From: Candidatus Neoflavobacterium equi
GTDB lineage: Bacteria > Bacteroidota > Bacteroidia > Flavobacteriales > Flavobacteriaceae
Length of the DNA stretch: 6,959 nt
NCBI GenBank assembly: GCA_018065745.1
Contig: JAGHSS010000316.1
Coordinates: 1-6,959 of the forward strand
Direction: 5' to 3'
The first letter of the stretch is position 1, and every line of letters starts with the position of its first letter. The translations under genes and the position numbers were made by a program. Shown here one piece after another: positions 1-5,643 of this stretch. The notes beneath the pieces are model-generated. The model did no database searches, was not told where the DNA came from, and was given only the letters and a program-made list of their open reading frames with translations.

Positions 1-211
1 CACTGATACACAAGAGTATAAATTATAAAAACAGCAAATTGCTAAAATCGGAAATTACTAAGAATACATACATCAATAAAAGACAAACATCGATTAGAAA
101 AGAAGAATACACAAAGAAATGTAATTATTTTTCCAAATTTAACATTTGATTATTCATTTTTAACATAATTTAGCGACATAAACTAACTCAATTTACTAAC
201 TCGAATAAAAA
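1..211. other. A/T-rich intergenic region upstream of the protease gene
   Basis: No reading frame in this stretch looks like a gene, and I see no tRNA-like fold or recognisable tail of an upstream gene. It is strongly A/T-rich. Its right third holds a candidate plus-strand promoter (listed separately). An 8-base direct repeat, ACTAACTC, occurs at 182-189 and 195-202, thirteen bases apart, in the probable untranslated leader. On the minus strand, 134-141 reads TAAATTTG, which fits the Bacteroidota -7 consensus TAnnTTTG but has no good -33 partner, so a divergent gene to the left of the window is possible but unproven. Confidence 0.6.
145..173 (+). promoter_or_regulatory. Candidate Bacteroidota-type promoter for the M43 protease gene
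   Basis: TTTG at 145-148 could be the -33 element. After a 17-base spacer, TAATTTAG at 166-173 matches the Bacteroidota -7 consensus TAnnTTTG with one mismatch. This would place the transcription start near 180 and give a leader of about 30 bases before the ATG at 212. The leader has no purine-rich Shine-Dalgarno sequence. It ends in an A-rich run just before the start codon, which is usual in Flavobacteriia. In DNA this A/T-rich, chance matches are common, so the call is moderate. Confidence 0.4.
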
Positions 212-2263
212 ATGAAAAAAACGATGTTACTTTTCAGTGCATTGACCTGTTTGTTCTCTATGAATACAGCAGTGGCACAGAAAAAAGAAAAAACGACTAC
301 GCTATTCCATCAAAAACTTCAAACGCCTGCACATAAAAGCGGCATCATCAAATGTGGAAGTACGGAATATGAGATGGCAAACCAAGAAAAATTCAAAAAC
401 AGAGCCAATAACGAAGGATTTGAAAAGTGGCTAGCTCCAAAAATTGAAGAGATTAAAAAAGCCAAAGCCAATGGTAAATCTGCCAATGTAGTACTAACCA
501 TTCCTGTTGTTGTTCACGTTTTACACAACAATGAGGAAGTAGGGACTGGAACAAATCTTTCTGATCTAAGAGTTCAATCTCAGATAACGGTTTTAAATCA
601 AGATTTTCGTCGCATGTTGAATACCAATGGATACAACACCAATGCGGTGGGTGCAGACGTTGAGATTGAATTCTGTTTGGCGCAACAAAATCCAGATGGA
701 GCTCCAAGTAATGGAATTGACCGTGTGTATACTGGTCCCATTGAAGGGGAAGATGATTTAGATTACAACATCAAACCAAGAACCATTTGGAATCCAAACC
801 GTTATTTAAATATTTGGATTGGAGACATTTCTTCAACTAATTTATTGGGATATGCTTACTTCCCTGACACCAATGTAATTCCAGGACTACAAGGGATGTC
901 ATCAGATCCTACTGCTGATGGTGTCGTAATCAACTGCTATGCATTTGGAAGTTCTGAAATTGTTCCTGGACCTTATTTCGCTGACTACAGCTTGGGAAGA
1001 ACCACAACTCATGAGATGGGACACTTTTTAGGTTTAAGACATATTTGGGGAGATAATAATAGTTGTATTGTTAATAATACAGACAGTTACAATGACTTTT
1101 GTTTAGACACACCAGCTGCTTCTCAAGCAAATTACTCTTGTGAGCCGGGATTAAACAGTTGTACAGCAGCTGCAGGATTAGACATGACAGAAAACTACAT
1201 GGATTATTCTACAGATGGTTGTTTGAATTTGTTTACTGTTGATCAAAAAAACAGAATTAGAGCAGTTTTAGCAAATGCTCCAAGACGTTTATCATTAACA
1301 ACGTCAAATGCGTGTACTCCAGGACAATTATACGGTTTGAACGGTGGGCTTAAAATTGACAATACTACATATTACTGTAGCAATAATATTGCTCCAAAAA
1401 TTGTTTTAAACAACGCAGGAACAACTACATTGACAACAGCGGTAATTAACTATACAATCAATGGTACTTCTGGAACATACAACTGGACCGGTTCATTAGC
1501 CATCAATCAGACCATTAATATTACACTTCCACAAGTTACCTTGTTGAATGGTGTAAACAACATGACAGCTACTATACAAAGTGTAAACGGTACTTTAGAT
1601 CAATATGACCTAAACAACACGGCTACATGGAGCTACCAACACATCACTTCAGGTACTTTCAACACGTCTCAAGTGCAATTAACCATTCAAAATGACATAT
1701 ATCCTGAAGATATTTTTTGGGCATTATACAATTTGAACACAGGAACAGTAGTTGATTACGGTCAGTTTGATGCGTTGCCAACAGGTACAACTACACTTCC
1801 TCCAGTATTTGTAAAAAATATTGCAGTAGCAGCAAACACCTGTTATGTATTGGTATTACAAGATGAAATTGGAGACGGTATGAACAGCGGTTATGGTGTT
1901 GGATACTACAAACTAAAAACTATGGAAGGGGTGTTAATTACTGAAGGAGGAGATTTTGCTGACTATGAAGAAAAAGATTTTAAAATCAATTCTACAACAG
2001 CTAGTATTTCAGACACCATTTTAGAGGAAGCAATTAAATTGTATCCAAACCCAACAAACAATGTGTTACACGTGAAATTAGACCGTGAAATGACGGTATC
2101 TGCATATCAAATCACAAATCAATTGGGACAAATTGTAAAATCTAACGCTAGTGTAGATGCAAATGAATTTTCAATTGATGTTACCTCAATTGCAAACGGA
2201 GTTTACTTCATCAACATTAAAGTTGACGGAGCTCAAAAAAGATTAAAATCCATCAAGAATTAA
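212..2263 (+). CDS. Secreted M43-family zinc metalloprotease with T9SS C-terminal sorting domain
   Basis: Predicted secreted metzincin protease of the pregnancy-associated plasma protein-A/cytophagalysin type (MEROPS M43). Residues 1-22 form a Sec signal peptide (KK, hydrophobic core, AVA before Gln23), followed by a probable propeptide to about residue 90. The catalytic domain spans roughly 95-365. It carries the zinc motif HEMGHFLGLRH (267-277: His267, His271 and His277 as ligands, Glu268 as base) and a Met-turn at ENYMDYS (Met330). Cysteines around it (285, 297, 310, 317, 337) could form disulfides. Residues about 390-475 resemble a CARDB-like beta domain. Residues about 480-590 form a second beta module with an acidic glycine-rich DEIGDGMNSG segment (551-560) that could bind calcium. 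The C-terminus, LYPNPTNN (610-617) through GVYFINIKVDG (663-673), is a type A T9SS sorting domain, so export across the outer membrane and cleavage or anchoring are expected. The gene stands alone with its own promoter and terminator. The family is clear; the substrate is unknown. Confidence 0.93.
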   Translation: MKKTMLLFSALTCLFSMNTAVAQKKEKTTTLFHQKLQTPAHKSGIIKCGSTEYEMANQEKFKNRANNEGFEKWLAPKIEEIKKAKANGKSANVVLTIPVVVHVLHNNEEVGTGTNLSDLRVQSQITVLNQDFRRMLNTNGYNTNAVGADVEIEFCLAQQNPDGAPSNGIDRVYTGPIEGEDDLDYNIKPRTIWNPNRYLNIWIGDISSTNLLGYAYFPDTNVIPGLQGMSSDPTADGVVINCYAFGSSEIVPGPYFADYSLGRTTTHEMGHFLGLRHIWGDNNSCIVNNTDSYNDFCLDTPAASQANYSCEPGLNSCTAAAGLDMTENYMDYSTDGCLNLFTVDQKNRIRAVLANAPRRLSLTTSNACTPGQLYGLNGGLKIDNTTYYCSNNIAPKIVLNNAGTTTLTTAVINYTINGTSGTYNWTGSLAINQTINITLPQVTLLNGVNNMTATIQSVNGTLDQYDLNNTATWSYQHITSGTFNTSQVQLTIQNDIYPEDIFWALYNLNTGTVVDYGQFDALPTGTTTLPPVFVKNIAVAANTCYVLVLQDEIGDGMNSGYGVGYYKLKTMEGVLITEGGDFADYEEKDFKINSTTASISDTILEEAIKLYPNPTNNVLHVKLDREMTVSAYQITNQLGQIVKSNASVDANEFSIDVTSIANGVYFINIKVDGAQKRLKSIKN

Positions 2264-2282
2264 TTTCAATTAATTATAAAAT

Positions 2283-2315
2283 AAAGAGGCGGTTTCCAAT
2301 GGAAACCGCCTCTTT
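2283..2315. terminator. Bidirectional intrinsic terminator between convergent genes
   Basis: A perfect 15-bp inverted repeat (2283-2297 with 2301-2315) closes a 3-base AAT loop and has a G/C-rich core, GAGGCGGTTTCC. On the plus strand the descending arm runs into TTTTGTTTT, 20 bases after the protease stop codon. On the minus strand the arm ends in CTTTATTTTAT, about 40 bases after the ferredoxin stop. Position and symmetry fit a shared terminator for the protease gene and the minus-strand Fe-S/redox operon. Confidence 0.92.
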
Positions 2316-2354
2316 TGTTTTGAATTATGTAGATTTTGTGGTTATACGTTGGTG

Positions 2355-2684
2355 CTAAGCTTCAGGAGCTAATTCCACAACCAAACCGTCCAATTCAGGA
2401 GTAATATGTATTTGACATCCCAATCTGCTGTTGTCTTTCACGTTGAAAGCTTCCCACAACATGGCATCTTCATCGTCATTTTTCTCAGGCAATCCCACGT
2501 CATTGATGACATAACATTGACAAGAAGCACACATGGCCATACCGCCACAAATACCAATAGTTCCCTCTGGGGCCAGTTCATAAGCGCGAACCAATTCCAT
2601 AACGTTCATATTCATATCTGTTGGTGCATCCACTTCATGAGACACTCCTTCCCGATCAATAATGGTTATTTTTATATCACACAT
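2355..2684 (-). CDS. Adrenodoxin-type [2Fe-2S] ferredoxin
   Basis: A 109-residue soluble one-electron carrier. The cluster ligands are Cys46, Cys52, Cys55 and Cys90, with spacing C-x5-C-x2-C-x34-C typical of adrenodoxin/Isc-type ferredoxins rather than plant-type (C-x4-C-x2-C). A further Cys57 makes a CxxCxC run, as in E. coli Isc Fdx (CTTCHC). The acidic patch NDDEDAML (69-76) is where this class usually contacts its reductase. The ATG lies 2 bases after the stop of the NAD(P)H-flavin reductase, so the two are almost certainly co-translated and probably redox partners. It is the last gene of the operon, followed by the bidirectional hairpin. Likely roles, by inference from family and neighbours, are supplying electrons for Fe-S assembly or other ferredoxin-dependent enzymes. 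The family is secure; the client enzyme is not. Confidence 0.92.
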   Translation of the reverse strand: MCDIKITIIDREGVSHEVDAPTDMNMNVMELVRAYELAPEGTIGICGGMAMCASCQCYVINDVGLPEKNDDEDAMLWEAFNVKDNSRLGCQIHITPELDGLVVELAPEA

Positions 2685-2686
2685 AA

Positions 2687-3739
2687 CTAATCAATCGCTT
2701 TAACAACAGGTTTTTCAGCTTCTTTTCTTGAACCGTCAAAACCGTCAATTCCAGAAACCGTTGTGTATTTCAACACATATTTTTTTCCTGGGTTAATTCT
2801 GTTGTACACACTTTGACACATCAATGTCGCCTCGTGAAAACCACATAGAATTAATTTTAATTTCCCCGGGTAGGTGTTTACATCACCAATGGCATAAATA
2901 CCTTCAATATTGGTTTGATAATCCAAGGCGTTATTCACTTTGATGGCATTTTTCTCAATGTCCAGCCCCCAATTTGCTATAGGGCCCAATTTTGGCGTCA
3001 ATCCAAAAAGTGGGATATAGTAATCACAAGGAATCAATTGATCAGTAACTCCATCAGAAATGGTCACCCCACTGACGTGATCTGTACCGTGAATGGCTGT
3101 AATTTCTCCTGGGGTAATCATTTTGATTTTACCCTGGTGCTTCAAGTCTTGAACCTTTTCAACAGAGTCCAATGCCCCTCTAAACTCATTGCGTCTGTGC
3201 ACTAAAGTCACATCTGCAGCAACGTCAGAAAGGAAAATGCTCCAATCCAAGGCAGAATCACCACCACCAGCAATCACAATTTTTTTATCTCTGAAGAGTT
3301 CCGGATTTTTCACAAAGTATTCCACCCCTTTATCCTCATAATAACCCAAGTTTTCCAACTGAGGTTTTCTTGGTTCAAAACTTCCCAATCCTCCAGCAAT
3401 AGCAACTGCTTTAGCATGGTGTTTTGTTCCTTTATTTGTAGTTACTACAAAAGAACCGTCTTCTAATTTATCAATAGTTTCAGCAACTTCATTCAATGTA
3501 AATCCAGGCTCAAACTGTTTGATTTGTTCCATCAGATTGTCAATCAATTCAGCAGCACCTACGCTTGGATATCCTGGAATATCAAAAATAGGTTTTTTAG
3601 GATACAGTTCAGTTAATTGACCTCCCGGTTGTGGAAGTCCATCAATAATATGGCATCTTAATTTTAATAATCCGGCTTCAAAAACTGCAAATAAACCTGT
3701 AGGTCCTGCACCAATTATTAATATATCTGTTTCTATCAT
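2687..3739 (-). CDS. Ferredoxin-NAD(P)+ reductase, thioredoxin-reductase-like (YumC-type)
   Basis: A 350-residue FAD flavoprotein with the two-dinucleotide-fold layout of thioredoxin-reductase-like ferredoxin-NAD(P)+ reductases. The FAD site is IIGAGPTGLF (8-17), followed by PQPGGQLTELYP (36-47). The NAD(P)H site is IAGGGDSALDW (156-166), with HRRNEFR (181-187) whose arginines are placed to bind the NADPH 2'-phosphate. The second FAD motif is IYAIGDVNTYPGK (281-293), leading into the helix with FHEA. The redox CxxC of true thioredoxin reductases is absent from the NADPH domain, which supports a ferredoxin or flavodoxin reductase. A C-terminal extension (about 320-350) is typical of this class and may cover the flavin. 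The ferredoxin gene follows 2 bases after the stop, a strong sign of partnership. Upstream, a terminator-like hairpin separates it from the nfu-like gene, and I found no clear TAnnTTTG box of its own. It starts with ATG. Confidence 0.92.
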   Translation of the reverse strand: MIETDILIIGAGPTGLFAVFEAGLLKLRCHIIDGLPQPGGQLTELYPKKPIFDIPGYPSVGAAELIDNLMEQIKQFEPGFTLNEVAETIDKLEDGSFVVTTNKGTKHHAKAVAIAGGLGSFEPRKPQLENLGYYEDKGVEYFVKNPELFRDKKIVIAGGGDSALDWSIFLSDVAADVTLVHRRNEFRGALDSVEKVQDLKHQGKIKMITPGEITAIHGTDHVSGVTISDGVTDQLIPCDYYIPLFGLTPKLGPIANWGLDIEKNAIKVNNALDYQTNIEGIYAIGDVNTYPGKLKLILCGFHEATLMCQSVYNRINPGKKYVLKYTTVSGIDGFDGSRKEAEKPVVKAID

Positions 3740-3758
3740 AGTACACTAGATTTAAAAG

Positions 3759-3795
3759 AAGCTTTAAAAACAGACACGTCTGTATTTTAAAGCTT
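3759..3795 (-). terminator. Terminator-like hairpin between the nfu-like gene and the reductase gene
   Basis: A long inverted repeat: 3759-3775 pairs with 3778-3795, with A3784 as a single-base bulge. The central CACG (3775-3778) is a realistic loop. The stem is about 16 bp, with a core ACAGA/TCTGT and A/T-rich outer arms AAGCTTTAAAA. Read on the minus strand it begins 7 bases after the stop of the 80-aa Nfu gene. The core is followed at once by a T-run, and the whole stem by CTTTTAAA. It could be a leaky intrinsic terminator that lowers reductase/ferredoxin expression, or an mRNA processing or stability element. The stem is weaker than the 2283-2315 terminator. Confidence 0.5.
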
Positions 3796-3802
3796 TGGGA
3801 CA

Positions 3803-4045
3803 TTATAAAGCAACGTTCTCCACAGTTTCAATTTGAGGAACATATTTTTTGATTGTAGTTTCAACTCCCGCACGCAAGGTGGAGTAGTTTAAACTACAAG
3901 AAGTACAAGCGCCTTCCAATCTCACTTTGACGTGTTTTCCCTCTTCAATATCTAATAAAGAGATGTTTCCACCGTCTGAAATCAGGAACGGACGAATTTC
4001 ATCCAAAGCCTTCTCTACTTCTAATTTAAGCTCTTCTGTAGTCAT
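3803..4045 (-). CDS. NifU C-terminal (Nfu) domain Fe-S scaffold protein
   Basis: An 80-residue protein consisting of a single Nfu domain, the class that binds a labile [4Fe-4S] (or [2Fe-2S]) cluster at the interface of two subunits and passes it to target apoproteins. Hallmarks are the N-terminal helix ending in IRPFLISDGGNISLLDIE (17-34), the strand VKVRLEG, and the cluster motif Cys47-Thr-Ser-Cys50 followed by a long helix (STLRAGVETTIKKYVP). Family members often read GACSGCPSS; here the run is GACTSCSLN, which keeps both cysteines. There is no N-terminal A-type or HEAT-like extension, so it is a minimal stand-alone carrier. Its ATG lies 6 bases after the mrp stop, indicating co-transcription with another Fe-S carrier. 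The start region is A/T-only with no Shine-Dalgarno sequence. It is followed by the 3759-3795 hairpin. Confidence 0.92.
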   Translation of the reverse strand: MTTEELKLEVEKALDEIRPFLISDGGNISLLDIEEGKHVKVRLEGACTSCSLNYSTLRAGVETTIKKYVPQIETVENVAL

Positions 4046-4051
4046 ATATTT

Positions 4052-5182
4052 TTATTTTTTAACCGACGAACATCCAGCCATCGTCGTGATTTTCACGATT
4101 TCAGTTGGTGGAAGGTTGTCATTTCTTTTCACAACCTCTTCAACAGTAGCTCTTGCAATAGCAACAAAAGCATCTTGAACAGCTGTTTTATCTTGTAGTG
4201 CAGCAGGACGTCCGTAGTCTCCCGCTTCACGAATACTTTGTACAATTGGAACTTCACCTAAGAACGGTACTTCAAGGTCTGCAGCTAAGTTTTTAGCTCC
4301 TTGTTCACCAAAGATGTAATATTTATTTTCAGGTAATTCAGCAGGTGTGAAATAAGCCATGTTTTCAACAATACCCAAAACAGGTACATTGATGCTTTCA
4401 TTTTGGAACATCGCTACCCCTTTTTTAGCATCTGCCAAAGCAACAGCTTGTGGAGTACTCACGACCAAAGCACCTGTGATTGGCAAAGATTGCATGATGG
4501 ACAAGTGAATGTCCCCAGTTCCTGGAGGTAAATCCAACAACAAGAAATCCAATTCTCCCCAGTTTGCATCAAAAATCATTTGGTTCAATGCTTTAGCTGC
4601 CATAGGTCCTCTCCAAATTACCGCTTGATCAGGACTTGTAAAGAATCCAATAGACAACAATTCAACACCATAACTGGTAATTGGTTGCATTTTAGATTTT
4701 CCATCCACCTCAACAGAAATAGGTTTTGCAGTTTCCACATCAAACATGATTGGCATAGAAGGTCCATAGATATCAGCATCTAAAACCCCCACTTTAAAGC
4801 CCATATTTGCTAAAGTAACCGCTAAGTTAGCAGTAACTGTTGATTTCCCAACACCACCTTTACCAGAAGAAACGGCAATAATGTTGTTGATTCCTGGAAT
4901 TTGTTTTCCTTTAATTTCTGTTTTTTCAGGAGCTTCAACTCTGATGTTTACTTTAACCTTAACGTCAGTAGTGTAAATTTCTTGAATAACTTTTATAATA
5001 TCTTGCTCAGCACGTTTTTTAATGTGCATTGCAGGGCTGTGTAGTACAACGTCCACAACTACTTCATCTTCACCAAAAGTAACGACATTTTGAATTGCGC
5101 CACTTTCCACCATATTTTTACCTTCACCAGCTATAGAAATAGTTTCTAAAGCTTTAAGGACTTCTTTTCTATCTAATTTCAT
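4052..5182 (-). CDS. mrp: Mrp/NBP35-family P-loop ATPase, Fe-S cluster carrier
   Basis: A 376-residue cytosolic ATPase of the Mrp/ApbC/NBP35 family, which carries Fe-S clusters to apoproteins. An N-terminal MIP18-type (DUF59) domain covers about residues 1-85. After a short linker comes the deviant Walker A loop GKGGVGKST (107-115), whose leading lysine (Lys108) is the signature of SIMIBI/MinD-like ATPases. Switch I is DADIYGPSMP (135-144) and the Walker B/switch II region is LDLPPGTGD (216-224). Most bacterial Mrp/ApbC proteins carry a CxxC cluster-binding motif just after ENM(S/A)xF. Here that place reads ENMAYFTPAELP (273-284) with no cysteine. The only cysteine in the protein is Cys371, six residues from the end. 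I recall this TPAELPENKYYIFG form from other Bacteroidota, so it is probably lineage-typical rather than damage. It is first of the mrp-nfu-reductase-ferredoxin set, with a -7-like box about 60 bases upstream and an ATG start. Confidence 0.93.
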   Translation of the reverse strand: MKLDRKEVLKALETISIAGEGKNMVESGAIQNVVTFGEDEVVVDVVLHSPAMHIKKRAEQDIIKVIQEIYTTDVKVKVNIRVEAPEKTEIKGKQIPGINNIIAVSSGKGGVGKSTVTANLAVTLANMGFKVGVLDADIYGPSMPIMFDVETAKPISVEVDGKSKMQPITSYGVELLSIGFFTSPDQAVIWRGPMAAKALNQMIFDANWGELDFLLLDLPPGTGDIHLSIMQSLPITGALVVSTPQAVALADAKKGVAMFQNESINVPVLGIVENMAYFTPAELPENKYYIFGEQGAKNLAADLEVPFLGEVPIVQSIREAGDYGRPAALQDKTAVQDAFVAIARATVEEVVKRNDNLPPTEIVKITTMAGCSSVKK

Positions 5183-5242
5183 AAAAATTTGAATGCGATT
5201 AAATCATTTAACCTGCCTTTTATTAAGACTGATTTCAGACAA

Positions 5243-5250
5243 CAAAGATA
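5243..5250 (-). promoter_or_regulatory. Candidate -7 promoter box for the mrp operon
   Basis: On the minus strand this reads TATCTTTG, a full match to the Bacteroidota -7 consensus TAnnTTTG. It lies about 60 bases before the mrp ATG and would start transcription near 5236. No TTG or TTTG is found at the expected 17-23 base distance upstream, so the promoter would be weak or helped by an activator. It sits in the only substantial gap of the minus-strand block, which favours function. Confidence 0.45.
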
Positions 5251-5274
5251 ACAAAAAGAATCTATAAGAAGCGG

Positions 5275-5287
5275 TACACGAGGTGTA
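5275..5287. repeat. Short inverted repeat TACAC-GAG-GTGTA upstream of mrp
   Basis: A perfect 5-bp inverted repeat with a 3-base spacer, centred about 35 bases upstream of the candidate -7 box of mrp. It therefore covers or abuts the position where a -33 element would lie. It could be a regulator half-site pair, but an inverted repeat this short is expected by chance and no known operator is recognised. Confidence 0.2.
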
Positions 5288-5322
5288 TAAAATAGTGATT
5301 TTTACAACACTTAACATAAATT

Positions 5323-5643
5323 TTAAAATTTGTAAAATTTATCTTTAAAGTCGGTTACTTGATTGTTAATAACGACAATACCTTCGCTTTCCAATAATTG
5401 TTGCATGAGGTTTGTTCCTTGAAAATGGTGTTTGCCGGTTAACATACCCAACCTGTTGACCACCCGATGAGCGGGAACGTCATCCAAACCATGTGAGGCA
5501 TTTAAAGCATAACCAACCATTCTGGAAGATTGTGGAGAACCAAGGACACGAGCAATTTCACCATAGGTGGACACGCGACCATAAGGAATTTGTTTTACCG
5601 TTTGATATACACGGTCAAAGAAAGAAACTTCATTAGTATCCAA
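5323..5643 (-). CDS. Cysteine-less alkyltransferase-like (ATL) DNA-binding protein, MGMT family
   Basis: About 106 residues, covering only the DNA-binding/active-site domain of O6-alkylguanine-DNA alkyltransferase. The helix-turn-helix region IPYGRVSTYGEIARVLG (19-35) is followed by SSRMVGYAL with the arginine finger (Arg41). The catalytic motif PCHRV is replaced by PAHRVV (57-62). Spacing matches human MGMT exactly: Tyr27, Arg41 and Ala58 align with Tyr114, Arg128 and Cys145, so the alkyl-accepting cysteine is Ala. Known ATL proteins bind and flip alkylated guanine without repairing it, flagging it for nucleotide excision repair; that role is inferred here. The start is uncertain. This reading begins at TTG (5641-5643) inside the end of lysE, overlapping it by 11 bases. 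An ATG at 5631-5633, overlapping the lysE stop as TAATG, is out of frame by one base. No in-frame ATG exists before Met42. It is last of the trmB-lysE-ATL set. Confidence 0.88.
   Translation of the reverse strand: MDTNEVSFFDRVYQTVKQIPYGRVSTYGEIARVLGSPQSSRMVGYALNASHGLDDVPAHRVVNRLGMLTGKHHFQGTNLMQQLLESEGIVVINNQVTDFKDKFYKF

Larger units (their letters stand above)
5183..5322 (-). other. Intergenic gap between the ATL gene and mrp, probable operon boundary
   Basis: These 140 bases form the only sizeable gap inside the minus-strand block. They hold a -7-like box at 5243-5250 and a short inverted repeat at 5275-5287, both listed separately. Around the ATL stop codon there is a 14-bp A/T-only palindrome (5318-5331) but no G/C-bearing terminator stem, so read-through from the trmB-lysE-ATL set into mrp is possible. 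I see no small gene or riboswitch-like structure. Confidence 0.6.

Noticed and set aside
134..141. Minus-strand TAAATTTG box as a divergent promoter
   Set aside because: It matches the -7 consensus but has no -33 partner, and no gene start is visible to the left inside the window; it may be chance in A/T-rich sequence.
319..707. Two minus-strand open frames (319-501 and 453-707) inside the protease gene
   Set aside because: Both lie opposite the protease propeptide and catalytic domain and show no family features; the hydrophobic stretch in the first is a translation artefact of the other strand.
2406..2690. Plus-strand open frame of 94 codons opposite the ferredoxin gene
   Set aside because: It is the antisense shadow of a well-supported ferredoxin gene with intact cluster ligands; its product shows no recognisable domain.
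2915..3205. Plus-strand open frame of 96 codons inside the reductase gene
   Set aside because: Antisense to conserved reductase sequence; the composition looks like a frame shadow and no motif is visible.
2687..3739. Annotation of the flavoprotein as thioredoxin reductase
   Set aside because: The redox CxxC in the NAD(P)H domain is absent, and the gene is paired with a ferredoxin gene 2 bases downstream, so ferredoxin-NAD(P)+ reductase fits better.
3927..4178. Plus-strand open frame spanning the nfu/mrp junction
   Set aside because: It runs opposite two well-supported genes and is low-complexity Ser/Thr/Phe-rich, as expected of a shadow.
4580..4783. Plus-strand open frame inside mrp
   Set aside because: Antisense shadow of the conserved ATPase domain, without family features.
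5318..5331. 14-bp palindrome AAATTTTAAAATTT at the ATL stop codon, considered as a terminator
   Set aside because: It has no G/C pairs and no usable loop, so it is unlikely to form a stable RNA hairpin; such palindromes are common in A/T-rich DNA.
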